Part shown: one piece after another, positions 50,497 through 60,338 of the stretch
How positions within the stretch are numbered: the first letter of the stretch is position 1
How the letters are laid out: every line of letters starts with the position of its first letter
DNA from: Acetobacter pomorum
GTDB lineage: Bacteria; Pseudomonadota; Alphaproteobacteria; Acetobacterales; Acetobacteraceae
NCBI RefSeq assembly: GCF_002738225.1
Contig: NZ_PEBQ01000144.1
Span: 310,001 to 374,000, forward strand
Direction of reading: 5' to 3'
Length of the DNA: 64,000 nucleotides
Notes under the pieces: model-generated
What the model saw: only the letters and a program-made list of their open reading frames with translations
Database searches by the model: none
Told to the model about the DNA's origin: nothing
Made by a program: the position numbers and the translations under genes

Positions 50497-51705
50497 TTAG
50501 ATATTTGTAAGAACTCGTAAACCCTGTTGCAAATCAGCAATCAGATCATCCGGATTTTCCAGCCCAATCTGGAGCCGAAAAGCTGGACCAGCTTGTATGG
50601 GAGATTCACCGCTGCGTGTAATACCACCAGTGGTAGGAAGAATCAGGCTTTCATACCCTCCCCAAGATGCCCCAATGCCATACATCTTCAGGGCATCAAT
50701 CATGCGCTGCATGTCCTGCACCGTGTAATCGGCTTTCAGAACAACACCAAACAGGCTGCCTGCCCCGGTAAAGTCACGTTTCCAATATGTATGGCCTGGG
50801 CATTCCGGCAATGCCGGGTGCAGCACGCGTGCAACTTCTGGCTGGGTTTGTAGCCATTTGGCAATCTGCAAGGCAGATTTTGCCTGCTGTGCCAGCCTTA
50901 CACCCATGGTGCGGAGGCCACGCAGTGTAAGCCAACATTCATCCGGGCCTGCCACTTGCCCCATCTGAACAGAGGCATCACGCAAAGTATGCCATAGATG
51001 CGTATCAGCAACGGTAATGGCCCCGGCAATGACATCGGAATGGCCTGCAGGGTATTTTGTAAGCGCCTGAATGGAGACATCTACCCCGTGCTTAAACGGC
51101 GCAAAAATACCAAACCCCCACGTGTTGTCTAAAAAAAGCAAGGCCCCGTGCGTATGGGCAATATCTGCCAGCATGGCAACATCCTGCACCTCAAACGTGT
51201 GGCTGCCGGGGCTTTCTGTAAACACCACACGTGTATTGGGGCGCATAAGGGCTGTTATGGCTGCGGCATCTGCACAAGGTGGAAAATAGGAGATTTCCAC
51301 GCCAAAGCGCTTGAGCATATTTTCTGCAAAGCGTCGGGTTGGGCCATATACATTATCTGCCAGCAGACAATGATCTCCGGCTTTTAAAAACGCCAAAAGC
51401 GGTGTGGTACAGGCTGCCAGACCAGAGCACACAATTTGTGTGTCTGTTCCACCTTCTATGGTTGCAATGGCCTTTTCCAGCTCATGCTGGGTGGGAGAGC
51501 CCATGGCCCCATAAATGCTGACATGCTCATACCGTTTGCGGCCGGTTTGCTGCATGGCCTCCAACGAGGGAAACACCACGGTAGAGCCACGTTCCAGAGG
51601 CAAGTTGACGTAGGTTCCTGTCTCTGTTGCCGGTGGACGGGCAACATGGCTGAGAGAAGATGCCAGTTTCAACCATCCGGCAGAAACTTTGTTTTCGTCC
51701 GTCAT
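50497..51705 (-). CDS. metC: Cystathionine beta-lyase
   Basis: PLP enzyme of the Cys/Met gamma family; 402 aa. It splits cystathionine to homocysteine, pyruvate and ammonia. Visible are YERYGR-like opening sequence (RKRYEHVSIYGAMGSPTQHE), SGLAACTTPLLAFLKAGDH, the PLP lysine in VSIQALTKYPAGHSDVIAG, and the C-terminal IGLENPDDLIADLQQGL, which matches MetC rather than MetB. The start at 51705 overlaps the sseA stop by ATGA, so the two are coupled. Confidence 0.93.
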   Translation of the reverse strand: MTDENKVSAGWLKLASSLSHVARPPATETGTYVNLPLERGSTVVFPSLEAMQQTGRKRYEHVSIYGAMGSPTQHELEKAIATIEGGTDTQIVCSGLAACTTPLLAFLKAGDHCLLADNVYGPTRRFAENMLKRFGVEISYFPPCADAAAITALMRPNTRVVFTESPGSHTFEVQDVAMLADIAHTHGALLFLDNTWGFGIFAPFKHGVDVSIQALTKYPAGHSDVIAGAITVADTHLWHTLRDASVQMGQVAGPDECWLTLRGLRTMGVRLAQQAKSALQIAKWLQTQPEVARVLHPALPECPGHTYWKRDFTGAGSLFGVVLKADYTVQDMQRMIDALKMYGIGASWGGYESLILPTTGGITRSGESPIQAGPAFRLQIGLENPDDLIADLQQGLRVLTNI

Positions 51706-52550
51706 GCTGTGCGTTCCACTGTTACAGGCGCATTGGGGAAACTGCCCCATTCAGCCCAGGATCCATCATACAATGCTCCCATATCAAGCTCGGCAATTGC
51801 CAAGCCAGCCGTCAATACGGCTGCTGTCATGCCAGAGCCACAGGTGGTTATGGGGCTATCAGATTCCGTAATGCCAGCCTTAAAAAACATGGGACGCAAC
51901 TGTTCTGGCAGTAAGAACTTCCCGTGTGCGTCCAGCAGGCTTTTATAAGGCATATTGCGTGCACCTGGCATATGGCCAGAAGCAACGTTGGGCCGTGGTT
52001 CTGGTGTTTCCCCATAAAAACGGGCCGCACTGCGTGCATCCAAAACGGGGCGTAGGGTATGTGTTACAATGTCCAGCATGTCTCCCAAGCCTACAATGCG
52101 TGTATAGCAGGTGCGTGGCTGATAGGGGGCTGGCAAAGTTGCTGCAGGTATGCCTGCTTCTGTTGGGTGTCCATCCCGTATCCATGCAGGTAATCCGCCA
52201 TCAAGGATAAAACTGCGTTCATGCCCGAACAGGCGCGTTAACCACCATCCGCGGCAAGCAGATGCTACATTTCCCTGATCATAAAAAACCACGGTGTCCT
52301 GCGCGGTTATTCCCATTCTGCCAAACAGATGGCTGAAATGCGCGGCAGAGGGCGCCGTATGTGGCAAAGCGCTTTCGGGGTCAGAAAAAAGTTCAATATT
52401 AAAATACTGGCTGCCCGGAATATGTGCACTGGCAAAGTTCTGCTGTGGGTTAAAGGTTTCTCCGGGTAGCAGGGCTGTTGCGTCCAGAAGGTGTACACCG
52501 TGCGTGCCGTGCATTTCGGCCAGTTGTTGTGTGGAAATAAGAGGAGACAT
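51702..52550 (-). CDS. sseA: 3-mercaptopyruvate sulfurtransferase (tandem rhodanese)
   Basis: A 282-aa protein with two rhodanese domains. The active-site cysteine is in the second: SPITTCGSGMTAAVLTAGLA, with the CGSG-x-T loop of 3-mercaptopyruvate sulfurtransferases. The first domain is inactive (VFYDQGNVASACRGWWLTRL has the homologous loop changed). It can transfer sulfur to thiols, fitting with MetC downstream in sulfur amino acid metabolism. Start at MSPLISTQQL (52550) has AGG eight nt upstream; longer starts give 45 unlike residues. Confidence 0.9.
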   Translation of the reverse strand: MSPLISTQQLAEMHGTHGVHLLDATALLPGETFNPQQNFASAHIPGSQYFNIELFSDPESALPHTAPSAAHFSHLFGRMGITAQDTVVFYDQGNVASACRGWWLTRLFGHERSFILDGGLPAWIRDGHPTEAGIPAATLPAPYQPRTCYTRIVGLGDMLDIVTHTLRPVLDARSAARFYGETPEPRPNVASGHMPGARNMPYKSLLDAHGKFLLPEQLRPMFFKAGITESDSPITTCGSGMTAAVLTAGLAIAELDMGALYDGSWAEWGSFPNAPVTVERTA

Positions 52551-52713
52551 ATCGGCTGCCTGAAACATCATGGTTTTTGAAAATTCTCTCATCAGGATCA
52601 CACAGCCCTGCCTGGCTGGCAAACAAAACATCATGATGCGCCATGTTGGCTGTGCATGCAGAACTTTTGTTTTCCTACCAGACAAAAAATGGATTTCATG
52701 ATTTAATGGCAGG

Positions 52714-53805
52714 ATGGCAACTGGTCAGCCCGCTTCTACCGAACGCATCATGCGGCTTCTGCTTTTGGGCGGCATTACGTATGGGTGCGTGCTGGTGCTT
52801 GCACCCTTTTCTTCCGCCCTGCTGTGGGCGGGCGTTCTGGCTTATACAACGTGGCCGTTGTTCCAGCACTTGCGTAGGCGCATGGGGCCAAATGCCGCCA
52901 GCCTAACCATGACGTTGCTTTGCGCTGTGGGTGTGGTTTTGCCCTTGGCGTTTTTGGCCTCTGCCTGTGTTTCATCCGGGCCGCGATGGGCCCGGCAGGT
53001 TATGGCATTTGTAGGTACAATCCACGAACTGCCACCCCTGCCCCACTGGATTGCCTCCATGCCCGCCTTTGGGCCGGATATCAGCCATCATTGGGAGCGC
53101 TGGAGCCGCAATATCAGCTCTGTGGGGGATGAACTGCGCCCCTATGCGGGTGAGATTATTCAATCTTTGCTTGAAGTGCTGATGCGCATGGCTAACGGGG
53201 CCTTGCATCTGGTTATGGCGCTGTTTATTGCCTTCTTTTTCTGGCTCAGCGGTCCCATGTTGTGGGATACAGTGCAGGCTGTAATGGTGCGTATTGCCGG
53301 GCATCAGGCGGGGCGGCATCTGCACATTGTTGGCAGCACAGTACGCGGAACAGTGTATGGCATTTTAGGCACGGCCATCATACAGGGCATACTTACAGGT
53401 TTGGGCCTGTGGCTGCTGGGGGTTGGTGAGGCTGTTATTCTGGGTGTGCTGGCTGCATTTTTAGCAGTTTTTCCCATAGGTGCGCCGTTGGTATGGATAC
53501 CTGCTGCCCTATGGTTGTTTGGCATGCACCATCCGGGAAAAGGCCTTTTGCTTTTGCTTTACGGTGTTCTGATTATTTCCGGGGCAGATCATCTCATCCG
53601 CCCGCTGTTTATTGCACGTGGCAGCAAGCTTCCCTATCTCCTAACAGTGCTGGGCGTTATTGGCGGCCTGCTGGCTTTTGGTGGCGTAGGTATTTTTCTG
53701 GGGCCGATCCTGCTGGCAATAGGTTTTACCCTGACAACGGAATTTGCCGCGGATGAAGCCGCGCAGCCCATTACGCAGGATGAAAAAAGGACTGTGACAC
53801 AATGA
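52714..53805 (+). CDS. AI-2E family permease
   Basis: Integral membrane protein of 363 aa with seven or eight hydrophobic segments. The AI-2E/YdiK family includes a transporter for autoinducer-2 (TqsA), others exporting different compounds, and some sodium/proton antiporters. Family features: GVLAYTTWPLFQHLRRRMGP near the N-terminus and GAPLVWIPAALWLFGMHHPG, followed by ISGADHLIRPLFIARGSKLP, where the conserved Asn/Asp region lies. Substrate cannot be told. The ATG at 52714 has GGCAGG just upstream. The stop overlaps the next gene by ATGA. Confidence 0.85.
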   Translation: MATGQPASTERIMRLLLLGGITYGCVLVLAPFSSALLWAGVLAYTTWPLFQHLRRRMGPNAASLTMTLLCAVGVVLPLAFLASACVSSGPRWARQVMAFVGTIHELPPLPHWIASMPAFGPDISHHWERWSRNISSVGDELRPYAGEIIQSLLEVLMRMANGALHLVMALFIAFFFWLSGPMLWDTVQAVMVRIAGHQAGRHLHIVGSTVRGTVYGILGTAIIQGILTGLGLWLLGVGEAVILGVLAAFLAVFPIGAPLVWIPAALWLFGMHHPGKGLLLLLYGVLIISGADHLIRPLFIARGSKLPYLLTVLGVIGGLLAFGGVGIFLGPILLAIGFTLTTEFAADEAAQPITQDEKRTVTQ

Positions 53806-54485
53806 GGCGCCCACTCTCTCGGTTGGTTGAGTTTGCACGTCGCAAGTCAGCCCATTCTTTTGTGGCATGCGACATGGAAGGGGTGCGGGTTATCAGTTGG
53901 AACCTGCTGCGCCGCACCGGGGCAACCGTGCATGATATTGCGGCCCTTATTGAGGCAGAAAAGCCCGATGTGCTGCTTATGCAGGAAGCCACGGTGGAAA
54001 TTGATGTGCTGCCAGATGTTATTGGTGGCCACTATGCGCGTAATCCGCAGCCGGGGCGTATTCATGGCGTGGCATGTTGGAGCCGCATTCCGTTTGCACG
54101 CGCACCCAGAGCCTGCACCATTCCTTCTGGCCCGTTATTTAAACGCCATGCGCAGATTATTGAGTATGAGAAATTTTCCTTGGCCAACGTGCATCTGTCT
54201 CATGGGCAGATGTTAAACCGTAAACAGTTGCGGCGCTTGGCGACTCTGCTTTCTCCTCCTTGCGCTATTTTGGGCGATTTTAATTTGCTGGGGCCAACAT
54301 TGGTGCCTGGCTTTAAGGATGTTGGCCCAAAAGCCCCTACCCATCGGATGGTCGATTTGCTGCCGATCAGGATTGATCGGTGCCTGGTAGAAGGGATGCA
54401 GTGTTTAAGCGCACGTGTACTGCCTGTTTTTGCCTCGGATCATCGGCCCATTGCAGTCACCTTGCGGCCGCTTATGGGGCTGTAG
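53802..54485 (+). CDS. Endonuclease/exonuclease/phosphatase family protein
   Basis: A 227-aa hydrolase of the EEP superfamily. It keeps VISWNLLRRTGATVHDIAAL, the metal glutamate in VLLMQEAT, the GDFN motif in AILGDFNLLGPTL, and the SDHRPI motif near the end. It lacks a signal peptide, so it acts in the cytoplasm. Substrates of this superfamily range from DNA to phospholipids and phosphoinositides, so none is assigned. It is translationally coupled to the AI-2E gene (ATGA). Confidence 0.83.
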   Translation: MRRPLSRLVEFARRKSAHSFVACDMEGVRVISWNLLRRTGATVHDIAALIEAEKPDVLLMQEATVEIDVLPDVIGGHYARNPQPGRIHGVACWSRIPFARAPRACTIPSGPLFKRHAQIIEYEKFSLANVHLSHGQMLNRKQLRRLATLLSPPCAILGDFNLLGPTLVPGFKDVGPKAPTHRMVDLLPIRIDRCLVEGMQCLSARVLPVFASDHRPIAVTLRPLMGL

Positions 54486-54488
54486 ATC

Positions 54489-55916
54489 TTACAGATACGG
54501 CATGAACAATCTGGCAAATGCATCGCGAAGCTGAATAACCTTATTGCGGTTATCCAGATCATAGTGAGTAAGCCGTTTATTGCGATGCCGGGTGATGAAA
54601 TCATCCAGGATTTCAGCCAATACGGTATCGTAAATTTCCATATTGACCTCAAAGTTCAGCCGTAAACTGCGGATATCGAGGTTGGAGCTGCCTACAAAAG
54701 ACCACGCCCGATCCACCACCATGAGTTTGGAATGATTAAAAGGCGGGTTGGCCAGCCACACACGCACCCCTGCGTTCAGCAGGGGGGAGATGTTGGCAGC
54801 GCAGGCCCAATCCAATGGCAAATGGTTACTTTGGTGCGGAATGATGAGGTCAACCTGCACCCCGCGGAGTGCCGCCAGCCCGAGTTCTGACATCAGGCGT
54901 TGGCCCGGCAGAAAATAAGGTGTCATCAACCTAACGTTTTTCCGGGCCAGAGTAATGGCCTGCAACATGGTGTATTCTATTTTTTCCAGATCTGTATCCG
55001 GGCCAGCTGTTACAATACGTGCCAGTGATTCACCCGTGCTTTTATGTTCCTGAAAATACAGATCACCCTGCAGGCGTTCCTGCGTGGTAAAATACCAATC
55101 CCACGCAGCGGCTTCAGCCAGTTGGCGTACAACCGGACCTTCCACTTTAAAATGTGTATCTGAGACCGGATGTTTGGGTTTGCGGGAAACCATGTTCTCA
55201 TCCGCAATATTCAGCCCGCCAAGAAAGCCGATGCGCCCATCCACGACCAGAATTTTGCGGTGATCTCGCAAATTGATGAAAGGCATCCGCCACGGCAGCA
55301 GAGAATGCATAAAACGCGCACACGGCACCCCTGCCCGCCGCAAGCGATGATAAAGGGGAGAAAGGAAATAGCCACTTCCTATACCATCAACCAGCACACG
55401 TACCTGTACGCCGCGTTTGTGTGCGGCAACCAGTTTATCTGCAAACAGGCCACCAACTTTGTCATCTCTAAAAATATAGGAACAGAGCAGAATGCTTTTG
55501 CTGGCGCCATCAATCGCTTCCAGCATGTGCGGGTAAGCACCATCACCATCATGCAGCGGAATAATGGAATTGCCCCCGACCAAGGGACGGCTACTGAGCT
55601 TGCCCACCATAAGAGCCAATGGGGCAAACTGCCCTTCAAGTTCCCTATTCCATGAGGAAGGTTGTTCTGTTTCCAACCGTCGGGGGGAACGATCTCCCAC
55701 CAGCTTTTTGGCCAAACGGGTTACACGGTTGATGCCGAACATTAAATAAAGGGTTGTGCCCAAAAGCGGCATAAAAACACATGCGCCTATCCACCCGATA
55801 GCAGATGCCGTGTTGCGTTTTGTAAGCAGAATGTGCAACCCGACAGAAACAACCAGCACAAACCTGATAAGTGTAAGAACAAGTGTAAAAGGCGAAATGG
55901 AAAAATCAGGCAACAT
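54489..55916 (-). CDS. cls: Cardiolipin synthase
   Basis: Membrane phospholipase D-type enzyme of 475 aa that joins two phosphatidylglycerols. Two N-terminal helices (FTLVLTLIRFVLVVSVGLHI; ASAIGWIGACVFMPLLGTTL) precede two HKD motifs: the first reads RDHRKILVVDGRIGFLGGLN, where the usual HxK-x4-D is H-R-K with D four residues on, and the second NHSKLMVVDRAWSFVGSSNL. I take the ATG at 55916 (MLPDFSISPF) rather than the TTG at 55967. It starts head-to-head with yraN, sharing the bases CATG. Confidence 0.92.
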   Translation of the reverse strand: MLPDFSISPFTLVLTLIRFVLVVSVGLHILLTKRNTASAIGWIGACVFMPLLGTTLYLMFGINRVTRLAKKLVGDRSPRRLETEQPSSWNRELEGQFAPLALMVGKLSSRPLVGGNSIIPLHDGDGAYPHMLEAIDGASKSILLCSYIFRDDKVGGLFADKLVAAHKRGVQVRVLVDGIGSGYFLSPLYHRLRRAGVPCARFMHSLLPWRMPFINLRDHRKILVVDGRIGFLGGLNIADENMVSRKPKHPVSDTHFKVEGPVVRQLAEAAAWDWYFTTQERLQGDLYFQEHKSTGESLARIVTAGPDTDLEKIEYTMLQAITLARKNVRLMTPYFLPGQRLMSELGLAALRGVQVDLIIPHQSNHLPLDWACAANISPLLNAGVRVWLANPPFNHSKLMVVDRAWSFVGSSNLDIRSLRLNFEVNMEIYDTVLAEILDDFITRHRNKRLTHYDLDNRNKVIQLRDAFARLFMPYL

Positions 55917-56364
55917 GATAGACAAAATGCTCACACAAAATGGGCTGGGGCATAAGATACCGAACAAAGTGGTTGCAAAACAGAAGCCGACATTTTTGCA
56001 AAAACAACAAAGCGGTCGTGTTGCTTATACGCAAGGAATAGCAGCGGAAGAGCAGACCTGCCACTGGCTGGAGCAGGAAGGATGGACAGTGCTTTTGCGC
56101 AGAGCCCGCACGCGCCGGGGCGAAATTGATATTGTTGCCAGTAAAGCAGCAGTTCTGTGTTTTGTGGAAGTAAAAAAACGGCGCTCCATAGAGGAAGCCT
56201 TGATAAGTTTACAGCCAGCGCAACAGCGGCGGCTGTTTCGGGCAGCAGAATGTTTGCTGCAAAAGCATCCTTATTGGCACTATGAAGAAATACGTTTTGA
56301 TCTGTTTGTTTTTGATGATGTAGGCAGAATGGAAAGGCTGGAAGACATTATCCGCCAAACGTAA
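55915..56364 (+). CDS. YraN/UPF0102 family protein
   Basis: A 149-aa protein of the YraN family, a small nuclease-like fold of unknown role. It has GRVAYTQGIAAEEQTCHWLE, the conserved GWTVLLRRARTRRGEIDIV (Glu and Asp of the PD-(D/E)XK-like core), and CFVEVKKRRSIEEALISLQP. The start is uncertain: MIDKMLTQNG at 55915 has AGG just upstream, within the cls gene on the other strand; longer frames reach back over cls. It is usually beside the rsmI gene, which is not seen here. Confidence 0.8.
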   Translation: MIDKMLTQNGLGHKIPNKVVAKQKPTFLQKQQSGRVAYTQGIAAEEQTCHWLEQEGWTVLLRRARTRRGEIDIVASKAAVLCFVEVKKRRSIEEALISLQPAQQRRLFRAAECLLQKHPYWHYEEIRFDLFVFDDVGRMERLEDIIRQT

Positions 56365-56393
56365 AAGGGCGCTCCTGCAACAGAAGCGCCCTT
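56365..56393. terminator. Bidirectional terminator between yraN and the small secreted gene
   Basis: AAGGGCGCT (56365-56373) pairs perfectly with AGCGCCCTT (56385-56393) across 11 nt. On the minus strand the stem is followed by TTTTACG, so it fits the end of the gene at 56422; yraN's stop is just before it. Confidence 0.7.
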
Positions 56394-56421
56394 AAAACGT
56401 AAATGGGTATAAAAAGAAAAA

Positions 56422-56742
56422 TCAGGTACGGTGACGGCCTTTGACACTATGCGCCGAAACCGCATGTGCTGGATGATAGCTGACAAGCCGAACCATGCTA
56501 TGCGCCTTACCGCGGGAAGCCGCAGCCAGCACAACGTGGTGTGAAGACTTGGCCATAGCCACGTGTCGTGCATGGTGCACAACCGGCGCAGGTGCCGCGG
56601 TAAGTGCTGCAAAAGTCAGCTTACTGGCTTCCAGATCAGAGATAATGCGTTCTGCCCGAGCAGAGGAAGATGTGGTGACCAACCCTACGCCAAGTGCTGT
56701 AAGAGCAAGAGCGCCACGTACAACCGCAACTCGTTTCATCAA
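56422..56742 (-). CDS. Small secreted His/Ala-rich protein
   Basis: A 106-aa exported protein of no recognised family. MMKRVAVVRGALALTALGVG then LVTTSSSARA is a signal peptide ending at ARA. The mature part is about 75 residues, rich in alanine and histidine (for example APVVHHARHVAMAKSSHHVV, then VSYHPAHAVSAHSVKGRHRT), with no cysteine. The spacing of histidines suggests metal binding or a charged surface, which is only an inference. A good promoter precedes it and its terminator follows, so it is an independent single-gene unit. Confidence 0.7.
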   Translation of the reverse strand: MMKRVAVVRGALALTALGVGLVTTSSSARAERIISDLEASKLTFAALTAAPAPVVHHARHVAMAKSSHHVVLAAASRGKAHSMVRLVSYHPAHAVSAHSVKGRHRT

Positions 56743-56775
56743 TCTGATCCCAACCTGTTTCTCTTTTCTTCAGGA

Positions 56776-56803
56776 ACTATACAGCCCCCTCCCCACTTGA
56801 CAA
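56776..56803 (-). promoter_or_regulatory. Sigma-70-like promoter for the small secreted gene
   Basis: On the minus strand TTGTCA (56803-56798), 16 bp, TATAGT (56781-56776). The predicted start is near 56769, giving a leader of about 27 nt to the ATG at 56742. The spacer is notably G-rich. Confidence 0.55.
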
Positions 56804-56811
56804 CCTAAAAA

Positions 56812-57150
56812 TCAGGCCGGTGCGTTACAGGGAATGTTTTTTTCCTTGAACAGGTTTTGCAGCTCACCAGACTGATACATTTCGGTGACAATATCGCACC
56901 CGCCAATAAATTCCCCTTTTACGTAAAGCTGAGGAATTGTCGGCCAGTTTGAGAAATCCTTAATGCCCTGACGGATGGCCGGATCAGCCAGCACGTTTTC
57001 GGTTTTGAAAGGTACGCCAAGGTGCTGGAGAATCTGCACAACGCGGGCAGAAAAACCACACTGAGGGAAATCGGCATCCCCTTTCATGAACAGCATGACG
57101 GGGTTAGCTTCAATATCCTGCTTGATGCGCTGCTGTGCTGTGTCTGTCAT
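56812..57150 (-). CDS. grxD: Monothiol glutaredoxin (Grx4/GrxD type)
   Basis: A 112-aa [2Fe-2S] carrier of the CGFS class. The motif is [20 protein letters not shown] around residues 29-48, with GDADFPQ and the [20 protein letters not shown] strand that completes the glutathione site. Such proteins move iron-sulfur clusters and work with BolA, whose gene is 27 bp upstream here. It is the last gene of the pur-bolA-grxD unit. Length and motifs are normal. Confidence 0.95.
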   Translation of the reverse strand: MTDTAQQRIKQDIEANPVMLFMKGDADFPQCGFSARVVQILQHLGVPFKTENVLADPAIRQGIKDFSNWPTIPQLYVKGEFIGGCDIVTEMYQSGELQNLFKEKNIPCNAPA

Positions 57151-57177
57151 GGTCTGATATCCTTAAAAGCTAAGTGA

Positions 57178-57408
57178 TTAGGGAGCAGAAGTTGTAAGCG
57201 CCAGCGCATGCAGCTTGCCACCCATATGGCCCTGCAGGGCCTGATAGACAAGCTGATGCTGCCGCACGCGTGAAAGGCCCCGGAAGGCTTCGCTCACCAC
57301 GGAACAGGCATAATGGTCACCATCCCCTGCCAGATCATCAATCTTGATCTGGGCATCCGGAAAAGCCTCCCGAATATAGGTTTCGAGTTCTGTGGCGGAC
57401 ATTGCCAT
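57178..57408 (-). CDS. BolA family protein
   Basis: A 76-aa protein of the BolA fold, partner of monothiol glutaredoxins. It has the family residues LETYIREAFPDAQIKIDDLA, DGDHYACSVVSEAFRGLSRV and RQHQLVYQALQGHMGGKLHA, with the histidine of the second half that ligates the cluster. It lies between purL and grxD, an arrangement conserved in alphaproteobacteria. Length is normal for the short class. Confidence 0.93.
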   Translation of the reverse strand: MAMSATELETYIREAFPDAQIKIDDLAGDGDHYACSVVSEAFRGLSRVRQHQLVYQALQGHMGGKLHALALTTSAP

Positions 57409-57435
57409 CGGTCTGCTTCCTTCCCGCTTGTTTTG

Positions 57436-59640
57436 TTAGTTGCCCATCAGCATCGGGAAAAATGCTTCATGGGCTGTTTTCAGGCGTGCTGCCGATATGG
57501 TGACGCCGCTTGGCAGAATCAAATCATTTCCGCCTGAGCGGGCAATAATACGTGCGGGCACACCGGCAGCCTGCGCACGGGCACACAGGGCTTTGCCATC
57601 TGCCACGCAGGCCAGATAACGGGCCTGATCTTCCCCAAACCAGAAGGCTTCTGGCCGAATGCCGGAAGTGGGGCTTTCCAGTTCACATCCAATGCCGCTG
57701 GCCATAACCATTTCTGCAACAGCAACCATAATGCCACCGTCAGCAATGTCATGGCAGGCTGTAATGGTGCCATCCAGAATGGCGCTGCGCACAAAGTCAC
57801 CATTGCATTTTTCAGCCGCCAGATCGACCGGCGGCGGCGCACCTGCTTCCTGACCAAGGATTTCACGCAGCCAGATGGTCTGGCCGAGTTCACCCTTGGT
57901 TTCACCAATCAGCACCACGTCAGATTCTGGTTGCATGCCAAGGCCAACAGCCTTGTTCACATCATCCAGAACGCCCAAAGCGCCAATGGCGGGTGTGGGC
58001 AGAATGGCGGTGGTGGAACCATCTGGGTTTCGTGTTTCGTTATAAAGAGACACGTTACCGCTCACGACCGGGAAATCCAGCGCTGAACAGGCTTTCCCCA
58101 TCCCTTCAACCGCAGCCACAAACTGGCCCATGATCTCGGGTTTTTCCGGGTTGGCGAAGTTCAGGTTATCCGTTACGGCCAGTGGGCGTGCACCGGTGGC
58201 TGTAAGGTTACGCCATGCCTCGGCAACAGCCTGAGCGCCACCCGTTTTGGGGTCTGCCTGACAGTAGCGCGGAGTGCAATCTGTGGTGATGGCCAGACCG
58301 ATGTCTGTATCTTCCACCTTCACAATAGCCGCATCAGCAGCACCCGGGCGACGAACTGTCTGCCCACCTACGGTGCTATCATACTGGTTCCACACCCATG
58401 CGCGAGAGGCCAGATCTGGCGAACCCACAAGCTTAAGCAACGTGGCATCCAAAGAAAGCGGTGCATGCACACCTTCCAGCGGAGCCGGCGCTTTGGGTGG
58501 TGTTGCTGGGCGATCGTAAATGGGGGCCTGCTCTGCCAATGGGTCCAGCGGAATATCGGCTTCCAACTGCCCTTTGTGCTTGACGACGATGTGGCCGGTA
58601 TCTGTCAGATGCCCGATAATGGCAAAATCCAGTTCCCATTTTTCAAAGATCTTGCGGGCCACGTCTGTCCGGTCAGGGCGCAGCACCATCAGCATGCGTT
58701 CCTGGCTTTCAGACAGCATCATTTCATAAGCCGTCATATTCGGCTCACGCTGAGGCACGGCATCCAGATCAAGCTCGATACCTACGCCGCCCTTGCCTGC
58801 CATTTCCACGGAAGAAGATGTCAGACCCGCAGCGCCCATGTCCTGAATGGCGATAATGGCATCTGTTGCCATCAGTTCCAGACAGGCTTCAATCAGCAGC
58901 TTTTCAATAAAGGGGTCACCCACCTGTACCGTGGGGCGCTTTGAAAGTGCATCTTCATCAAACTCGGCGGAAGACATGGTGGCACCATGAATGCCATCAC
59001 GCCCTGTGCGGGAGCCCACGTAAACAACCGGGTTGCCAACACCAGCTGCGGCCGAAAGGAAGATACGGTCCTTACGGGCCAAACCAACCGTCATGGCGTT
59101 GACCAGCGGGTTGCCATCATAGGCCGGGTGGAAGTTGATTTCCCCGCCTACGGTGGGCACGCCAACACAGTTGCCATAGCCGCCAATACCACGCACCACG
59201 CCATCAATCACGCGGCGGGTTACGGGGTTTTCCGGGCTGCCAAAACGCAGTGCGTTCAGGTTGGCAATGGGGCGCGCACCCATGGTGAACACATCGCGCA
59301 GAATACCGCCAACACCCGTGGCAGCCCCCTGATAGGGCTCGATAAAGGATGGGTGGTTATGGCTTTCCATCTTGAAGATGGCGGCATAGCCCTGCCCAAT
59401 ATCCACCACGCCAGCATTTTCACCGGGACCATGAATAACCCATGGCGCTTTGGTGGGCAGCGTGCGCAGCCACTTGCGGGAAGATTTGTAGGAGCAGTGT
59501 TCCGACCACATCACAGAGAACACGCCCAGTTCTGTCAGGCTGGGGGTGCGGCCCATAATGGACAGCACACGCCCGTATTCCTCGGATGTCAGCCCGAATT
59601 CACGGGCGAGAGATTCATCAACGGTTACAGGCTTATTCAC
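57436..59640 (-). CDS. purL: Phosphoribosylformylglycinamidine synthase subunit II
   Basis: Catalytic subunit of the three-part FGAM synthase (PurL-PurQ-PurS), purine step 4; 734 aa, the small PurL type. Motifs include [60 protein letters not shown] and [20 protein letters not shown]. It overlaps purQ by four bases at its start. The absence of a fused glutaminase and of an N-terminal PurS-like region is expected, since both are separate genes here. Confidence 0.96.
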   Translation of the reverse strand: MNKPVTVDESLAREFGLTSEEYGRVLSIMGRTPSLTELGVFSVMWSEHCSYKSSRKWLRTLPTKAPWVIHGPGENAGVVDIGQGYAAIFKMESHNHPSFIEPYQGAATGVGGILRDVFTMGARPIANLNALRFGSPENPVTRRVIDGVVRGIGGYGNCVGVPTVGGEINFHPAYDGNPLVNAMTVGLARKDRIFLSAAAGVGNPVVYVGSRTGRDGIHGATMSSAEFDEDALSKRPTVQVGDPFIEKLLIEACLELMATDAIIAIQDMGAAGLTSSSVEMAGKGGVGIELDLDAVPQREPNMTAYEMMLSESQERMLMVLRPDRTDVARKIFEKWELDFAIIGHLTDTGHIVVKHKGQLEADIPLDPLAEQAPIYDRPATPPKAPAPLEGVHAPLSLDATLLKLVGSPDLASRAWVWNQYDSTVGGQTVRRPGAADAAIVKVEDTDIGLAITTDCTPRYCQADPKTGGAQAVAEAWRNLTATGARPLAVTDNLNFANPEKPEIMGQFVAAVEGMGKACSALDFPVVSGNVSLYNETRNPDGSTTAILPTPAIGALGVLDDVNKAVGLGMQPESDVVLIGETKGELGQTIWLREILGQEAGAPPPVDLAAEKCNGDFVRSAILDGTITACHDIADGGIMVAVAEMVMASGIGCELESPTSGIRPEAFWFGEDQARYLACVADGKALCARAQAAGVPARIIARSGGNDLILPSGVTISAARLKTAHEAFFPMLMGN

Positions 59641-60338
59641 CGGACTACAGCCTCCACCAGACCTTGGAACAATGGCAGACCATCTTCCCCACCCATGAGA
59701 GGATCAACCAGATCTTCCGGATGAGGCATCATGCCGCAAATGCGTTTGTTTTCGCTCAGAATACCCGCAATGCTGTTGATGCTGCCATTGGGGTTGCTGA
59801 TGGCATCATCAGCCTGCACATTGCCTTTGGCATCGGCATAGCGGAAAGCCACAAGACCTTCACCTTCAAGCCGTTCCAGCGTGGCAATATCTGCTGTGTA
59901 ATTGCCATCACCATGCGCCAGCGGAGTGCGGAAAACATCACCTTTTTTCCACTTGTGCGTGAAAGGCGTGTTCTCTGCTTCCACCTTCAGGTAGCAATCC
60001 TGAGAGAGAAAGCGTAGGTTGGCGTTGCGCAACAGTGCACCGGGCAGAAGCCCCGTTTCCGTTAAAATCTGGAAACCGTTGCACACACCCAAAATATGGC
60101 CACCTTTTTGGGCAAAGGCTTTGATAGCCCCCATGATGGGAGAATGCGCGGCCATGGCACCACAGCGCAGATAATCGCCATAGCTGAAACCACCTGGCAG
60201 CACGACCAGATCGGTATCTCCCAGATCTGTTTCATGGTGCCAGATCATGCGCGGGGCCTGCCCTGTAACGCGCTTGAGGGCAATGGCCATATCGCGCTCC
60301 CGGTTTGTGCCGGGGAATACGATAATTGCTGCTTTCAT
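59637..60338 (-). CDS. purQ: FGAM synthase glutaminase subunit
   Basis: Class I glutamine amidotransferase supplying ammonia to PurL; 233 aa. The nucleophile cysteine is in [20 protein letters not shown], and the His-Glu pair in [13 protein letters not shown] near the C-terminus. The start at 60338 ([10 protein letters not shown]) overlaps the stop of the secreted Rap1a-like gene; the codons before it (MQCEK) lie inside that gene. The order with purL is standard. Confidence 0.95.
   Translation of the reverse strand: MKAAIIVFPGTNRERDMAIALKRVTGQAPRMIWHHETDLGDTDLVVLPGGFSYGDYLRCGAMAAHSPIMGAIKAFAQKGGHILGVCNGFQILTETGLLPGALLRNANLRFLSQDCYLKVEAENTPFTHKWKKGDVFRTPLAHGDGNYTADIATLERLEGEGLVAFRYADAKGNVQADDAISNPNGSINSIAGILSENKRICGMMPHPEDLVDPLMGGEDGLPLFQGLVEAVVR

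Noticed and set aside
51702-51705. A SAM-type riboswitch controlling metC
   Set aside because: metC overlaps sseA by four bases, so there is no leader in which such an element could sit.
52714-53805. Quorum-sensing exporter for autoinducer-2
   Set aside because: The AI-2E family is broad and no luxS or lsr gene is in the window, so the substrate name would be a guess.
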